From Pseudobdellovibrionaceae bacterium (GTDB lineage: Bacteria > Bdellovibrionota > Bdellovibrionia > Bdellovibrionales > UBA1609): DNA of 64,000 nt. The stretch spans positions 2,170,001 to 2,234,000 of the forward strand of contig CP060220.1 in NCBI GenBank assembly GCA_023898385.1, in the 5' to 3' direction. Below the pieces are notes generated by a model. That model was not told the DNA's origin and searched no databases. It saw only the letters and a program-made list of their open reading frames with translations. Below, piece after piece: positions 40,631 through 49,574 of the stretch (its first letter is position 1; each line of letters starts with the position of its first letter). A program made the translations under genes and the position numbers.

Positions 40631-41317
40631 TTAGAACCGATCGATCAGATACTTGTACGTATCTTGGGCGTTAACGAATTGCATACCCACGCCTGGTCGG
40701 CCTGAAGTGCGGCCTTTGACTGTGGTCCACACCACCTTGGCATTCATGAGGCGTTCCGATTTCATGTCGGCCAAATTGATTTTCATTCGCACCAAATCAC
40801 CCACAGCAAAGACTCTGGGGCCGTCAAACTCACAATAGGCACCCCCTTTTGAAAGGTTGTACATATTGCCAGAAAGTGAATCGCCTTCCATGATGGCTTC
40901 CACTTCAGCCACCTGGTTGGTGCGAAAACGTCTGAATTTTTGTTGTGGAATATTTTTTGAAACCACTAGTTTGCGGGCCAATCCGAAAAGGGTTTTTTCT
41001 TCTACGGGTTCTTGCACCACATGAAGATGAGGCATATCAAATGCATTGTAAGTATCTGGTAGCTGTTTTTTTTCTGTAATTAGAATAATCGGGAAGACGT
41101 GTCCTTCATCGGTAAGTTCTTTTAAGTGTTCATAGCCTTCATCGCTGAGCTGTCGAGCATGACAGATCATTAGATTAAAACATTTACTGTTAAGGACGTT
41201 GATTAAGCCCACTCGATTAAAGGTAGATTCAATTTGGTAGGGCAATTTAGCTTCCAGGCGCATTCGAATTTGTTCGGCATGAAAGCGAGACTCACTGAAC
41301 ACAATAATTTTTTGCAT
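40631..41317 (-). CDS. PilZ-domain protein with receiver-like N-terminus
   Basis: 228 residues. Residues 1-115 resemble a response-regulator receiver fold (KIIVFSESRFHAEQIRMRLE, NLMICHARQLSDEGYEHL, PIILITE), but the phospho-acceptor Asp is not evident. Residues ~125-228 form a PilZ domain: the Arg-rich KFRRFRTNQVAEVEA and NLSKGG (the N-x-S-x-x-G box), then PGVGMQFVN. PilZ domains bind cyclic-di-GMP and control motility or surface behaviour. GGGAGGG precedes the ATG. Confidence 0.88.
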   Translation of the reverse strand: MQKIIVFSESRFHAEQIRMRLEAKLPYQIESTFNRVGLINVLNSKCFNLMICHARQLSDEGYEHLKELTDEGHVFPIILITEKKQLPDTYNAFDMPHLHVVQEPVEEKTLFGLARKLVVSKNIPQQKFRRFRTNQVAEVEAIMEGDSLSGNMYNLSKGGAYCEFDGPRVFAVGDLVRMKINLADMKSERLMNAKVVWTTVKGRTSGRPGVGMQFVNAQDTYKYLIDRF

Positions 41318-41555
41318 GAAGGCCCTCCCTATCCCAATTCCTTCTTATCGGCAGATTTTTCCAGACGTTTAGAGGGGAATGCTAAAAAATATAAAATTTT
41401 TTTTATTTGAATTTTTTGACTATTTTGTGAACAGTGGATGGACAGAGACTTTGTCCTTATAAACCACTTAGCCTCCGAATAAAACTAGGTTTTCATGCTG
41501 ATCGATCAATGGTGCCGGGATGACACTCAAAATTACCCCGACACCCCACGTTGAC

Positions 41556-42677
41556 TTAAACAGGATACTTAAGGCCGGTTTTGCCCACCCATTCACCGCG
41601 AGGGCGATAGATTCTGTTGTTGCTGAATTGCTCATAAATATGAGCTAACCATCCAGAAATCCGAGAAGTGGCAAAAATGGGCGTGTACAAATCTAGTGGT
41701 ATGCCCATTGAGTAGTAAACAGTGGCTGAGTAGAAATCCACATTAGGCAACAAGCCTTTTTCACTCTGCACAGTTTTATCAATAATGGCCGACATTTCAT
41801 ACCACTTGGCTTCACCGGCTTTTTTCGTCATCAGCTCACTCATACCACGTAGGATCTTCGCACGAGGATCTCCGTTTTTGTAAACCCGGTGACCAAACCC
41901 CATGACTTTTTCTTTGTTTGCCAGAGCATTTTTGATCCATTCCTGAGCACTGGCCACATCGCCAATGGATTTAAGTGTCCGCATCACTTGCTCGTTCGCG
42001 CCCCCATGCAATGGCCCTTTTAGAGCACCGATGGCACTGGTCACTGCCGAATAAATATCGCTCAATGATGAAGCTGTAACTCTTCCCGCAAAAGCCGAGC
42101 AGTTAAGTTCGTGATCTGCGTGCAAAATCAAACAGGTGTCCATCACTTTAACAGACTCAGCATCGGGTTCTTTACCCGTTAAGGTGTACAGGAAATTCCA
42201 CGCCACGGTCTTGTCGGGATTCGCCGGCAAATAGTCTTTACCCTGACGGAGCCGTTCGAAAAGTGTCACGAGCTGCCCCATTCTCGCTGTGAGGCGCATG
42301 CCCACTCTTTGTTGAGCCGCCAAATCGGTACTCTGAGACTCATCATCATAAAGGGCCAACATTGACACTGCTGTACGCAACCATGCCATGGGATGCACAT
42401 TTTTTGTGGGCATTTGCTTTAGAATTTCTAGCTGAGCTTGCGGCAGCATGATGTAGCCATTGAGTTCTTTTTTAAAAACAGTGAACTCTTCTGGCGTGGG
42501 CAGGCGGTCGTTCCACAAGAGGTAAACCACTTCTTCAAAATTAGAATGTTCAGCCAAGTCCTCAATGGTATAGCCTCTGTAACACAACGTCGCATCAACG
42601 ATGGATGAAATCCCCGTGGTACAAGCCACAACTCCCTCTAGGCCTCGGTCTACTGCGCCCGAATAAATCTCTGCCAT
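41556..42677 (-). CDS. gltA: Citrate synthase
   Basis: Condenses acetyl-CoA and oxaloacetate at the entry of the TCA cycle. 373 residues, the shorter bacterial type. Active-site regions are ILHADHELNCSAFAGRV, GPLHGGANEQVM (His), GFGHRVYKNGDPRAKIL (His) and NVDFYSATVYYSMG (Asp); the C-terminal RISGWLAHIYEQ follows. 2-methylcitrate synthases share this architecture, but no prp genes are nearby. GAAAGGA lies before the ATG, and a promoter-like sequence is at 42710-42737. Confidence 0.93.
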   Translation of the reverse strand: MAEIYSGAVDRGLEGVVACTTGISSIVDATLCYRGYTIEDLAEHSNFEEVVYLLWNDRLPTPEEFTVFKKELNGYIMLPQAQLEILKQMPTKNVHPMAWLRTAVSMLALYDDESQSTDLAAQQRVGMRLTARMGQLVTLFERLRQGKDYLPANPDKTVAWNFLYTLTGKEPDAESVKVMDTCLILHADHELNCSAFAGRVTASSLSDIYSAVTSAIGALKGPLHGGANEQVMRTLKSIGDVASAQEWIKNALANKEKVMGFGHRVYKNGDPRAKILRGMSELMTKKAGEAKWYEMSAIIDKTVQSEKGLLPNVDFYSATVYYSMGIPLDLYTPIFATSRISGWLAHIYEQFSNNRIYRPRGEWVGKTGLKYPV

Positions 42678-42709
42678 GCTCTTTTCCTTTCACTATGCTC
42701 TGCGGAGCC

Positions 42710-42737
42710 AGTCTACACGAGATTGCATTCTTGTAAA
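42710..42737 (-). promoter_or_regulatory. Candidate sigma-70 promoter of gltA
   Basis: On the minus strand TTTACA (42737-42732), a 16-base spacer and TAGACT (42715-42710) lie about 33 bases upstream of the gltA ATG. Spacing and match are acceptable but not decisive. Confidence 0.45.
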
Positions 42738-42745
42738 AGGCTTGT

Positions 42746-43642
42746 TCAGCTTTTTGCTAGCTTGATGACGCGATCTTTGACCTCGGCCACGACCACCGTC
42801 AAGTCGCGGGGAGGGGCTTGCCCTCCTAAATAGTTTTGCACTTGATACAAAACCTCATTGCGCAACTCATGCACGCCACGCTCTGGGGCATTCAGTATGG
42901 CCTTAAATAGTCGGTCTTGCCCGAAGGGTTCACCTTGTAAATTGGTGGCATTGACCACGCCTGGAGTGCAAAATATGAGGCGATCTCGAGGATTCAATGC
43001 CACCGTCGCCGATTCAAGCGCCGCATTAAATCCTTTTTCGATGGGTCCACCCACAGTGGTTAAAGCCTTTAACTCACCGCTGCCATACTCTTGAACGAGG
43101 GCCACCACTTCACCCACCCGACAATAAGACAGGACAAAGTCACGACGATTAAACATTCCATAAAAAACGTCCGCCGACTCGCCCACCTCTATGTGCGGGG
43201 CCAATTCGTTAACCATCAATTGCACCACGACGTGGGGTTCTGATCCTTTTCGAGCTTCCATTTGGCCAGTGAGTTTAAGCAGGACCGACAACAACAGTGC
43301 CGACATGGCATGCCCTGAAGATCCAGCCACGATCATTCCAAACTTGGCCCGATCTTCGTGTTCAAAAATATCAAAGTAATCCCCACCCTTTACGGGGCTA
43401 GGTACAAACTTGCTAGAAAACTCTATACCTTGAATGTTCGGCAATTCTGTCGGAACAAGTGCCTTTTGTATGGCCTGACTCAATTTCAGATCATGCTGAA
43501 TGCCGGCAATGAGTTTTTCCAATTGCTGATTCGCCACGGCCAGCTCCTCGCGAAACACTTTGAGGTCTTGCTCCCGGTGGGACACTTCTTTTTCTAGTTG
43601 TGAAATTCGAGCCTTGAGTTCGTCGTGCGATTGGTCTGCCAT
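42746..43642 (-). CDS. Degenerate PP2C/SpoIIE-like (RsbU-type) protein
   Basis: About 298 residues from ATG 43642. A coiled coil (ELKARISQLEKEVSHREQDL) precedes a SpoIIE-type phosphatase fold: SQAIQKALVPTELPNIQGIE and GGDYFDIF are intact. However, the metal-binding motif normally D-V-S-G-H-G reads AGSSGHA, the AGH box reads VGE, the TDG box reads TPG (FCTPGVVNATN), and the last acidic pair is RDLT. Several metal-ligand Asp residues are therefore gone, and a non-catalytic regulator is likely. A longer start at 43696 would add a signal-like hydrophobic stretch but overlaps the promoter-like sequence. Confidence 0.75.
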   Translation of the reverse strand: MADQSHDELKARISQLEKEVSHREQDLKVFREELAVANQQLEKLIAGIQHDLKLSQAIQKALVPTELPNIQGIEFSSKFVPSPVKGGDYFDIFEHEDRAKFGMIVAGSSGHAMSALLLSVLLKLTGQMEARKGSEPHVVVQLMVNELAPHIEVGESADVFYGMFNRRDFVLSYCRVGEVVALVQEYGSGELKALTTVGGPIEKGFNAALESATVALNPRDRLIFCTPGVVNATNLQGEPFGQDRLFKAILNAPERGVHELRNEVLYQVQNYLGGQAPPRDLTVVVAEVKDRVIKLAKS

Positions 43643-43650
43643 TAAGTTTA

Positions 43651-43678
43651 TTGTTAAAACTATGACGACTGCTGTCAA
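43651..43678 (-). promoter_or_regulatory. Candidate promoter of the PP2C-like gene
   Basis: On the minus strand TTGACA (43678-43673), a 16-base spacer and TAACAA (43656-43651) end only 8 bases before the ATG at 43642. If real, the transcript would be leaderless or nearly so. No ribosome site is visible upstream of that ATG, which fits. Confidence 0.4.
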
Positions 43679-43769
43679 GCAGCCCCTTTTCATCAATGGG
43701 GTCAGAACATAACGCTAGCTGCCAACAGAATCTCTTGAAAACGCAACGTCCCTACTCTAACTCAAAGGT

Positions 43770-44627
43770 ATGTGCGTGGGGGAGAGCGACGATATCTTAG
43801 ACCGGCTGCAAGCCGGGTTCATTCATCTGCAAAAAGGCCAAAGCGGTGGCTTAATTGCCCTGCTTACTGAAATCGAAACTTACCTGCAGCCAACATCTAT
43901 GGGTCACGAATTACTTTTTGAACTTTCAATTATGCGCGACCATATTCTCCATACAAGCAAAGACGAACCTTCTTTTGAATCTTTGAATCGCTGGTTTTTT
44001 TGCGAATGGGGCTTCAATATCGTGCACCCCGATAGCATGACAGGGGAAAATCACTTTCTGCCCACGTCGGCGTTTCAGGCTCGACAGGGGCATCCATTGA
44101 TCGCAGCTATTTTTTACCAGCATTTGGCAAAGGATTTAGGTATCCCCTGTGAGATCATCAATATGGTCGACACTAATATTATAAAAACTCGACTCAAAAA
44201 CAAAGTGGTGTTCATAGATCTTTTAAAAAAAGGCGAGCCGCTTAAAGAAGAACACTTTCTCGAACAAATCAACACCTGTGGACATCGCCGCAACATTGAT
44301 CTGCTCTCCCCGTTAGATATTCTTGACGGCCCAGCGCTACTTAGAGTTTTTCTCCGGCGCCTGGCTTCATTATTTCGAGCCACATCAAATAAACCGGCCC
44401 TTATCAAAACCCTTTCTGCCAAACTTTTATTGGAGCCCGCAAACATTCAAAAACTGGCGGAACGAGCCATCTTGTGGCGTGACGTGGGTGAGCCTGAAAA
44501 AGCACTGAATGATTTAAAACGATACTTTGCTTTTTCTGATAAGGCCCAAGCCCCGCAAGAAATAAAATTGATCTTCTATGAGCTGCAAGCCTTTCAAATG
44601 GCTGCTCGCCCCGAGCTTCTTCACTAG
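43770..44627 (+). CDS. SirB1/transglutaminase-like protein with TPR-like C-terminus
   Basis: 285 residues. The central segment TSAFQARQGHPLIAAIFYQHLAKDLGIPCEIINM parallels the SirB1 family core (usually RRG-x-PI-x-L-x3-Y-x3-A-x2-LGLP). The C-terminal ~70 residues (AERAILWRDVGEPEKALNDL) look like tetratricopeptide helices. The catalytic Cys-His of true transglutaminases is not evident, as is usual for SirB1. Function unknown. The start at ATG 43770 is reasonable but not strongly supported. Confidence 0.65.
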   Translation: MCVGESDDILDRLQAGFIHLQKGQSGGLIALLTEIETYLQPTSMGHELLFELSIMRDHILHTSKDEPSFESLNRWFFCEWGFNIVHPDSMTGENHFLPTSAFQARQGHPLIAAIFYQHLAKDLGIPCEIINMVDTNIIKTRLKNKVVFIDLLKKGEPLKEEHFLEQINTCGHRRNIDLLSPLDILDGPALLRVFLRRLASLFRATSNKPALIKTLSAKLLLEPANIQKLAERAILWRDVGEPEKALNDLKRYFAFSDKAQAPQEIKLIFYELQAFQMAARPELLH

Positions 44628-44636
44628 CTGCAAATT

Positions 44637-46295
44637 TTATAGACGCTGATAGGCCTGAAACACATTTTGCGTGTGCAAACGAATTTGCGCCAATGCCACA
44701 AATATATCGCCCAAGGCCTGCACACAGGCCACCGGCTCTGATTGAACCAATTTATGCATCCCAAGTAGTTCTGTGGTTACTCGCGACGTGTAACGATCAT
44801 CATTAAATTTAGCTAATGGATCTTCTTTTTGATCCTCAGAGGCTGATTGAGCTTCCGTTAATCGCACAAAAACCAATTCATAGTCAGCGAGAATCGATTC
44901 GAAAAACACGGCCAGATTTTTGCGATTGTCAGTAGAGACAACAAGGCCTTGTTTATTCATTTCCAAAATTCTGTGCACTACAAATCGAGACTTGTCTGCA
45001 ATACTCTCAAGCTCATGGGTGAGTCGCAGCAATGCTTGAACCCTCTGACTTTGGGTTAACGAAAGTCGACTCTGCATCACAGTCTGTAAAAATTCATTGA
45101 GCTCCACGTGCACCTTGTCCGTGATGCTCTCGTATTTAAAAATACGATCCACTTGCTCTGACTCTAGACTGCCTTTGGTCACCAATTCGTGAGTGAGCTG
45201 CAAAACGCTTTCGACCATGGCCGACATTTTTTTTATTTCTTGAACCGCTTGCTCGAGCGCCAGCGTCGGGGCGACCGAGGTGAAATGCCCCAACAAAGTG
45301 AGTTTTTGAGGCTCTTTATTTGCACTGGACTTTGGAAACACCCATTCAATCACCTTGCGAGTGGGCCAGAGCAGTAGCAAAAACAAAAACACCAAAGACA
45401 CGTTAAATAACACATGAGAGATCGGCACATATAGCAAAAGACTTGGTCGTAGATGTCCTAAGTTTTTAGCAACGGCACCACAGGCCCGAACAAAATCTTC
45501 AAACGCCAATGAAACCACAACGGCCATAGCCAGATTGCTGAAAAAATGAAAAAAACTACCCCGCTTTGAATTTGTACCCACATCCAGTGATACTAAAAAT
45601 GCCGGAAGTGCTGTGCCCACGTTAATACCCAAAACCATAGCCAAGGCCATCTGCACAGTGATCACTTGAGCACTTAGAGCCGCCATCACCAAACCCAACA
45701 TGGCAATACTCGACCGCAACAAGGCCGCTACCAGAGCTGAGACAACCAACAGCTCCCAATAAAGAGCGCTACTTGGTCCATATACTGGGTTTAGAAAACT
45801 CAACGACGCATTGGTAAATCCACTACTTAGTAACCCGTACCCCAAAAGTAGCAACCCTACCGAAAACACCCCTCGCCCTATTTGCGAAAGCCACTCCTGT
45901 GGGGCGTAAAACATGGGCAATGCTCCCACACCAAGCAAATAAAGTTCAAAGTAACCCCTTGGCAGTAAAAATAGCACTGAAGTCAAAGCCGTTCCTAAAT
46001 TTGAACCCAAGAGAAAGGCCATCAATTGATTCAGACTAAATAACCCCGAACCAGCAAACCCCACTCCCATAAAGGTAGTGGCAATACCCGATTGTACAAA
46101 TAGGGCCACAAACAAGCCCGACAGGGCCGAAATAAAAACATTCTTACTCATAAACGACAAGGCCCAGCGAATCCATGCACCAAACAAAAACTGCAGCGAC
46201 TCTGAGAGCAAGCGAAGGGCCAATAGGACAAGTCCAAGTCCACCAATGACAGATACAATCAGATACCAAATATTTGCCGAAAAATATAAAGCCAT
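44637..46295 (-). CDS. Na+/phosphate cotransporter (NptA/YjbB-like) with PhoU-like tail
   Basis: 552 residues. The N-terminal ~330 hold two inverted-topology Na/Pi repeats: ALFVQSGIATTFMGVGFAGS with the QSG signature, and LLRSSIAMLGLVMAALSAQ with a variant RSS. About 8-10 membrane helices are visible. The C-terminal ~210 residues form a helical PhoU-like domain (AVQEIKKMSAMVESVLQLTH, LLRLTHELESIADKSRFVV). It should move phosphate or related anions across the inner membrane. AAGGAAGG precedes the ATG. The altered second repeat is worth noting. Confidence 0.88.
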   Translation of the reverse strand: MALYFSANIWYLIVSVIGGLGLVLLALRLLSESLQFLFGAWIRWALSFMSKNVFISALSGLFVALFVQSGIATTFMGVGFAGSGLFSLNQLMAFLLGSNLGTALTSVLFLLPRGYFELYLLGVGALPMFYAPQEWLSQIGRGVFSVGLLLLGYGLLSSGFTNASLSFLNPVYGPSSALYWELLVVSALVAALLRSSIAMLGLVMAALSAQVITVQMALAMVLGINVGTALPAFLVSLDVGTNSKRGSFFHFFSNLAMAVVVSLAFEDFVRACGAVAKNLGHLRPSLLLYVPISHVLFNVSLVFLFLLLLWPTRKVIEWVFPKSSANKEPQKLTLLGHFTSVAPTLALEQAVQEIKKMSAMVESVLQLTHELVTKGSLESEQVDRIFKYESITDKVHVELNEFLQTVMQSRLSLTQSQRVQALLRLTHELESIADKSRFVVHRILEMNKQGLVVSTDNRKNLAVFFESILADYELVFVRLTEAQSASEDQKEDPLAKFNDDRYTSRVTTELLGMHKLVQSEPVACVQALGDIFVALAQIRLHTQNVFQAYQRL

Positions 46296-46323
46296 TTGCC
46301 TTCCTTAAATCAGTCTAATCAAT

Positions 46324-47001
46324 TTATTGTCCTGAACACAAGTACATGTCATATCGAATCGATCTCCCTTTAAATTGGTGCTGATAGCCGGTTTTCAATT
46401 CCGGTGCCTTAATAGGCCGCTTCACAACCACCCGATGAGTGGCCACCTGCAGTGCTCGCTCCAACAATAAAACGTCAGACTCGCCATCCACCGGATCATT
46501 TTCCTGCAATACCTGCATTTGTTTTTTCGATTTTGCCGGCTTTTTGGGATCAGGAAACATGGGATCAAGATAAATCACCTGGGGGCGTTGATGCACAGGC
46601 AGCGCTTCTAAAAATTGTATTGAGTTAGCCTCAACAAGCTTCAAGTGATTCAGACATTTTGCCAACGTTTCAATGCCCGCTTGAGCAGCTCTTACCATAC
46701 CGTCTCTCACCAACTCCACGACCAGTGAATTCTTCTCCACAGCCACTACGTCAAAACCAGATGCCGCCAACACCAACGCATCCGTACAAAATCCGGCCGT
46801 GGCATCGATAACTTTTGTAAGCCCCAAAGGACCTCCCAATGCCTTAAACAAGATGTCGTTTCGCCCAAGCCGTGATTTCAATCGATGGCCCACAGGCCCA
46901 CCCACTAAATCTACGGATACAGAAACCGGCGACTTCATGCCTAAGGCTGTGGCGTGCATCCGACCTGAGGAGCGAAATAAAATAGTTGATGAATTCATCA
47001 T
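46324..47001 (-). CDS. rsmJ: 16S rRNA (guanine-1516-N2) methyltransferase RsmJ
   Basis: About 225 residues. A SAM-binding motif VIDATAGFCTDALVLAASGF is followed by VVAVEKNSLVVELVRDGM, then IYLDPMFPDPKKPAKSKKQM, the RsmJ catalytic D-P-M-(Y/F)-P box. VVVKRPIKAPEL and the final GRSIRYDMYL complete the family pattern. The start is placed at the ATG pair at 47001/46998, which overlaps the stop of the upstream UbiA gene; the longer open frame upstream lies inside that gene. Confidence 0.88.
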   Translation of the reverse strand: MMNSSTILFRSSGRMHATALGMKSPVSVSVDLVGGPVGHRLKSRLGRNDILFKALGGPLGLTKVIDATAGFCTDALVLAASGFDVVAVEKNSLVVELVRDGMVRAAQAGIETLAKCLNHLKLVEANSIQFLEALPVHQRPQVIYLDPMFPDPKKPAKSKKQMQVLQENDPVDGESDVLLLERALQVATHRVVVKRPIKAPELKTGYQHQFKGRSIRYDMYLCSGQ

Positions 47002-48059
47002 GGCAAAAGAAATAAAATTGTTAATGTCACACTCACCGCTATATGGAGAGCTAGTCCATAAATTTTCAGCTGACGAATCGATGATGAAACCGGCGATCGA
47101 CTGGCGGCCAAGGCTTGCGTCGTTAATATTACCAACCACCAAACAGGTAAGGTTAAAATAAAATGTTTATAGTCAATCGGACGCAACCAAAAGCTACCTG
47201 CATACAATAGAGTGATGAGGGCTAAAATGGCAATGAGGACCCCTCGGGCTCTATCAAAACCCAGTCTCACTAAAAATGTTTTTACGTTGAGCTGTCCATC
47301 GTTCATTAGATGGACAAATTGACGGGTCAACAGCACCCATGCGGCCATAAATCCAAATAGTGTGCCTAAATACAAAACCTCAAAAGCTTGGACTTCTCCA
47401 GCTACACGGGCCACACCATAAGTGAGAAGCGGCCCCAAACAGAAAAAAACAGTGATCTCGCCAAGGCCCACATACTTCAACCCTCGGCCTTTAAATGAAT
47501 ATCCCAAAACTCCAACGGCCGCTCCCAGTCCAGCCAACAACAAGAAACGAGGTTGAGAAATTATAAGTGGCACACCGATCAAAGCCCCCACAGCAGCACT
47601 GACCATGGCCCATCGTCGAAGCTGATAGGCCGGCACCCATCCTCGTTGAATCACTTGGCTGCCACTATTTTTACCCCTGCGATCCACACCGCGCACGTGA
47701 TCGCTGAAATCATTAAACATAAACACAGCACCATGCAAAAACCACACAGACAATAGCGCTAACCCTAAAGCTCCCCAAGTCATGGAGAATCCCTGCGACC
47801 ACAAATAAGCCGCCGTTACAATCATTGGCCCCAGAGTTAACGATAGAAGTTGCGGCCGCCAAGCCTTTGACAAAACAATCAGCGCAGATGGTGATCTCAG
47901 CTCACTGGTGGGCAACACACAAAAGGTCATCTGTTGAGATGATTCGATTTGTCCGAGCGAAGGCACAGGCAACGCCCGCTCAACTTCAGAAAATGTACCT
48001 AGTATATAAGCAGAAAAGTCTTGATCCTGTCGAGAAAGCGTTCGGTAGGTCACTGTCAT
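46998..48059 (-). CDS. UbiA-family prenyltransferase, second copy
   Basis: 353 residues from the ATG at 48059, overlapping the polyprenyl synthase stop (ATGA). About 60 N-terminal residues precede the membrane domain. The first Asp-rich motif FNDFSDHVRGVDRR fits UbiA; the second region (HLMNDGQLNVKTFLVRLG) lacks the usual D-x3-D. Eight to nine hydrophobic helices follow. The enzyme should attach a polyprenyl chain to an aromatic acceptor. A separate clear MenA exists at 51643, so this copy may act on another acceptor or be a diverged paralogue. It is coupled to the isoprenoid synthase gene. Confidence 0.8.
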   Translation of the reverse strand: MTVTYRTLSRQDQDFSAYILGTFSEVERALPVPSLGQIESSQQMTFCVLPTSELRSPSALIVLSKAWRPQLLSLTLGPMIVTAAYLWSQGFSMTWGALGLALLSVWFLHGAVFMFNDFSDHVRGVDRRGKNSGSQVIQRGWVPAYQLRRWAMVSAAVGALIGVPLIISQPRFLLLAGLGAAVGVLGYSFKGRGLKYVGLGEITVFFCLGPLLTYGVARVAGEVQAFEVLYLGTLFGFMAAWVLLTRQFVHLMNDGQLNVKTFLVRLGFDRARGVLIAILALITLLYAGSFWLRPIDYKHFILTLPVWWLVILTTQALAASRSPVSSSIRQLKIYGLALHIAVSVTLTILFLLP

Positions 48060-48994
48060 GGAGACTTTCGCCAATAAAGCAATTCGGGCAATCGCTCTAA
48101 ATCAGTTCTCACGCCTTGTTGAGATAGCGGTAGCATATCAGCTAGAGCATCTAGGTGATGGGAATAGAGCTGAATTAATTGTGAGTTGATTTCATCAAAA
48201 CGCTCTAATTTACCATTGAAAAATTCAACTCCCACCAAAGCCAAAACGGCCTCCATCGAGGAGCACTCTTTCAATTCAGAACGACGGTCCTCTGTGAGTT
48301 GGGCCGATAAAAATGCCCCAAAGGAGTTAAGATAACCTGACTTCAAATCGCCTAAAACGGCTTTCCTTTCATAATTTCGAATATCAAAATCCAAGAGGTC
48401 GTCACTACGCTGAAACAATAACCCTAAAATCACGCCCATTTCATCAAGCAAATGGTGTAACGGTTCGCTGTAGTTATCGGCACAAATAAACGGCGCTCGC
48501 AGACACCAACGAAAGAGCGAAGCTGTTTTTAGTTTGTGAACCCTGTCCAATTGGTGCAGGTCCACGTTCCAATCTTCAATCAACGAATCCTGAATCCACT
48601 CACCTTCTAATAAATCAGAAATCATCTCGGCGGTGTATTGAATCAGCTTTAAATTTCCATATCGAGAGAGATTCACCATCACCCGGGCCAATAGGTAATC
48701 GCCGGCTAACACGGCATATTCAGGGGTGTATTTTAGCCAGGCCGCTGGTTTATTTCGGCGAAGATGAGACCGGTCCACAAGATCATCATGCAAAAGCGAT
48801 GCATTATGGATAAACTCTATGGTTTGGGCCAATAGGTGTATCTGTTGGGATGAAAGCGACAAATGTTCTGAAAGACGTTGAATTAACTTTGATCGAAACC
48901 CCTTGCCATGGGAAAACAAATCGTCGTAGAGCGCATTGAGTTTGGGCAAGTAAGCTGGGAAATCTTGAGCATCGTAGATTTTAAGGTTGCGCAT
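48056..48994 (-). CDS. Polyprenyl diphosphate synthase
   Basis: 312 residues; builds the isoprenoid chain for quinones or undecaprenyl-type lipids. First aspartate-rich motif LLHDDLVDRSHLRR (DDxxD) and second QRSDDLLDFD are both present, with GKGFRSKLIQRLSE giving the substrate Lys/Arg and AVLAGDYLLAR the mid-helix. It lies directly upstream of the UbiA gene and near the men genes, so its product is probably the side-chain donor for menaquinone. The exact chain length cannot be read from sequence. Confidence 0.9.
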   Translation of the reverse strand: MRNLKIYDAQDFPAYLPKLNALYDDLFSHGKGFRSKLIQRLSEHLSLSSQQIHLLAQTIEFIHNASLLHDDLVDRSHLRRNKPAAWLKYTPEYAVLAGDYLLARVMVNLSRYGNLKLIQYTAEMISDLLEGEWIQDSLIEDWNVDLHQLDRVHKLKTASLFRWCLRAPFICADNYSEPLHHLLDEMGVILGLLFQRSDDLLDFDIRNYERKAVLGDLKSGYLNSFGAFLSAQLTEDRRSELKECSSMEAVLALVGVEFFNGKLERFDEINSQLIQLYSHHLDALADMLPLSQQGVRTDLERLPELLYWRKSP

Positions 48995-49142
48995 AGCGGG
49001 GTTTTAACAGATGGGACTGGGACACACAAGCCTCTGTTTGCATAGAAATCCTTTGCAACTTCAAATACTTGGCTCTGCGGCAAAAAGCCAAAGACGGGAA
49101 TGACTGGGGCAACAACCACAACGGCCTTCGAAAGGGGTTCTG

Positions 49143-49574
49143 ATGATTTTCAAAAAAGACTTCACCGTTCGATTTGACCAGGCCGATCCCGCAGGTATTT
49201 TGTTTTTTGGGCAGGCCTTTTTTATAGCTCATCAGACCATTGAAGAATTTGTGAATCATCTTGGCATAGAATGGAAAGACTGGTTTCAAAATGGTCAATG
49301 GGGCGTTCCCATTCGCCATGCTGAAGCGGATTTTAAGCGACCGCTCTTTCCGGGCCATAAATATCTAGCCCAGCTCCAAATTGAAAACTTGGGCAACAGC
49401 TCCATCCGGTTTCAAGTCAAATTTTTCGATGGCGATTCTGTTTGCGCCCATTTGATTTTAAGCCACGTCTTCACCGACGTAAACACGCTAAAGAGTCGCC
49501 CCATTCCCGAAGACCTTCGAAAATTATTGCTCCCGTATGAGGTCAACGAGCTGCCCGGTACGAACCTTGCCTAA
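49143..49574 (+). CDS. menI: 4-hydroxybenzoyl-CoA-type hotdog thioesterase, probable DHNA-CoA thioesterase
   Basis: 143 residues of the 4HBT/YbgC hotdog fold: FTVRFDQADPAGILFFGQAF carries the catalytic Asp, followed by VPIRHAEADFKRPLFPGHKY and FKVKFFDGDSVCAHLIL-like strands. In a menaquinone cluster the natural role is hydrolysis of 1,4-dihydroxy-2-naphthoyl-CoA, the step between MenB and MenA. It is divergent from the polyprenyl synthase and converges on menE, overlapping it by 51 bases at the 3' end. Confidence 0.8.
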   Translation: MIFKKDFTVRFDQADPAGILFFGQAFFIAHQTIEEFVNHLGIEWKDWFQNGQWGVPIRHAEADFKRPLFPGHKYLAQLQIENLGNSSIRFQVKFFDGDSVCAHLILSHVFTDVNTLKSRPIPEDLRKLLLPYEVNELPGTNLA

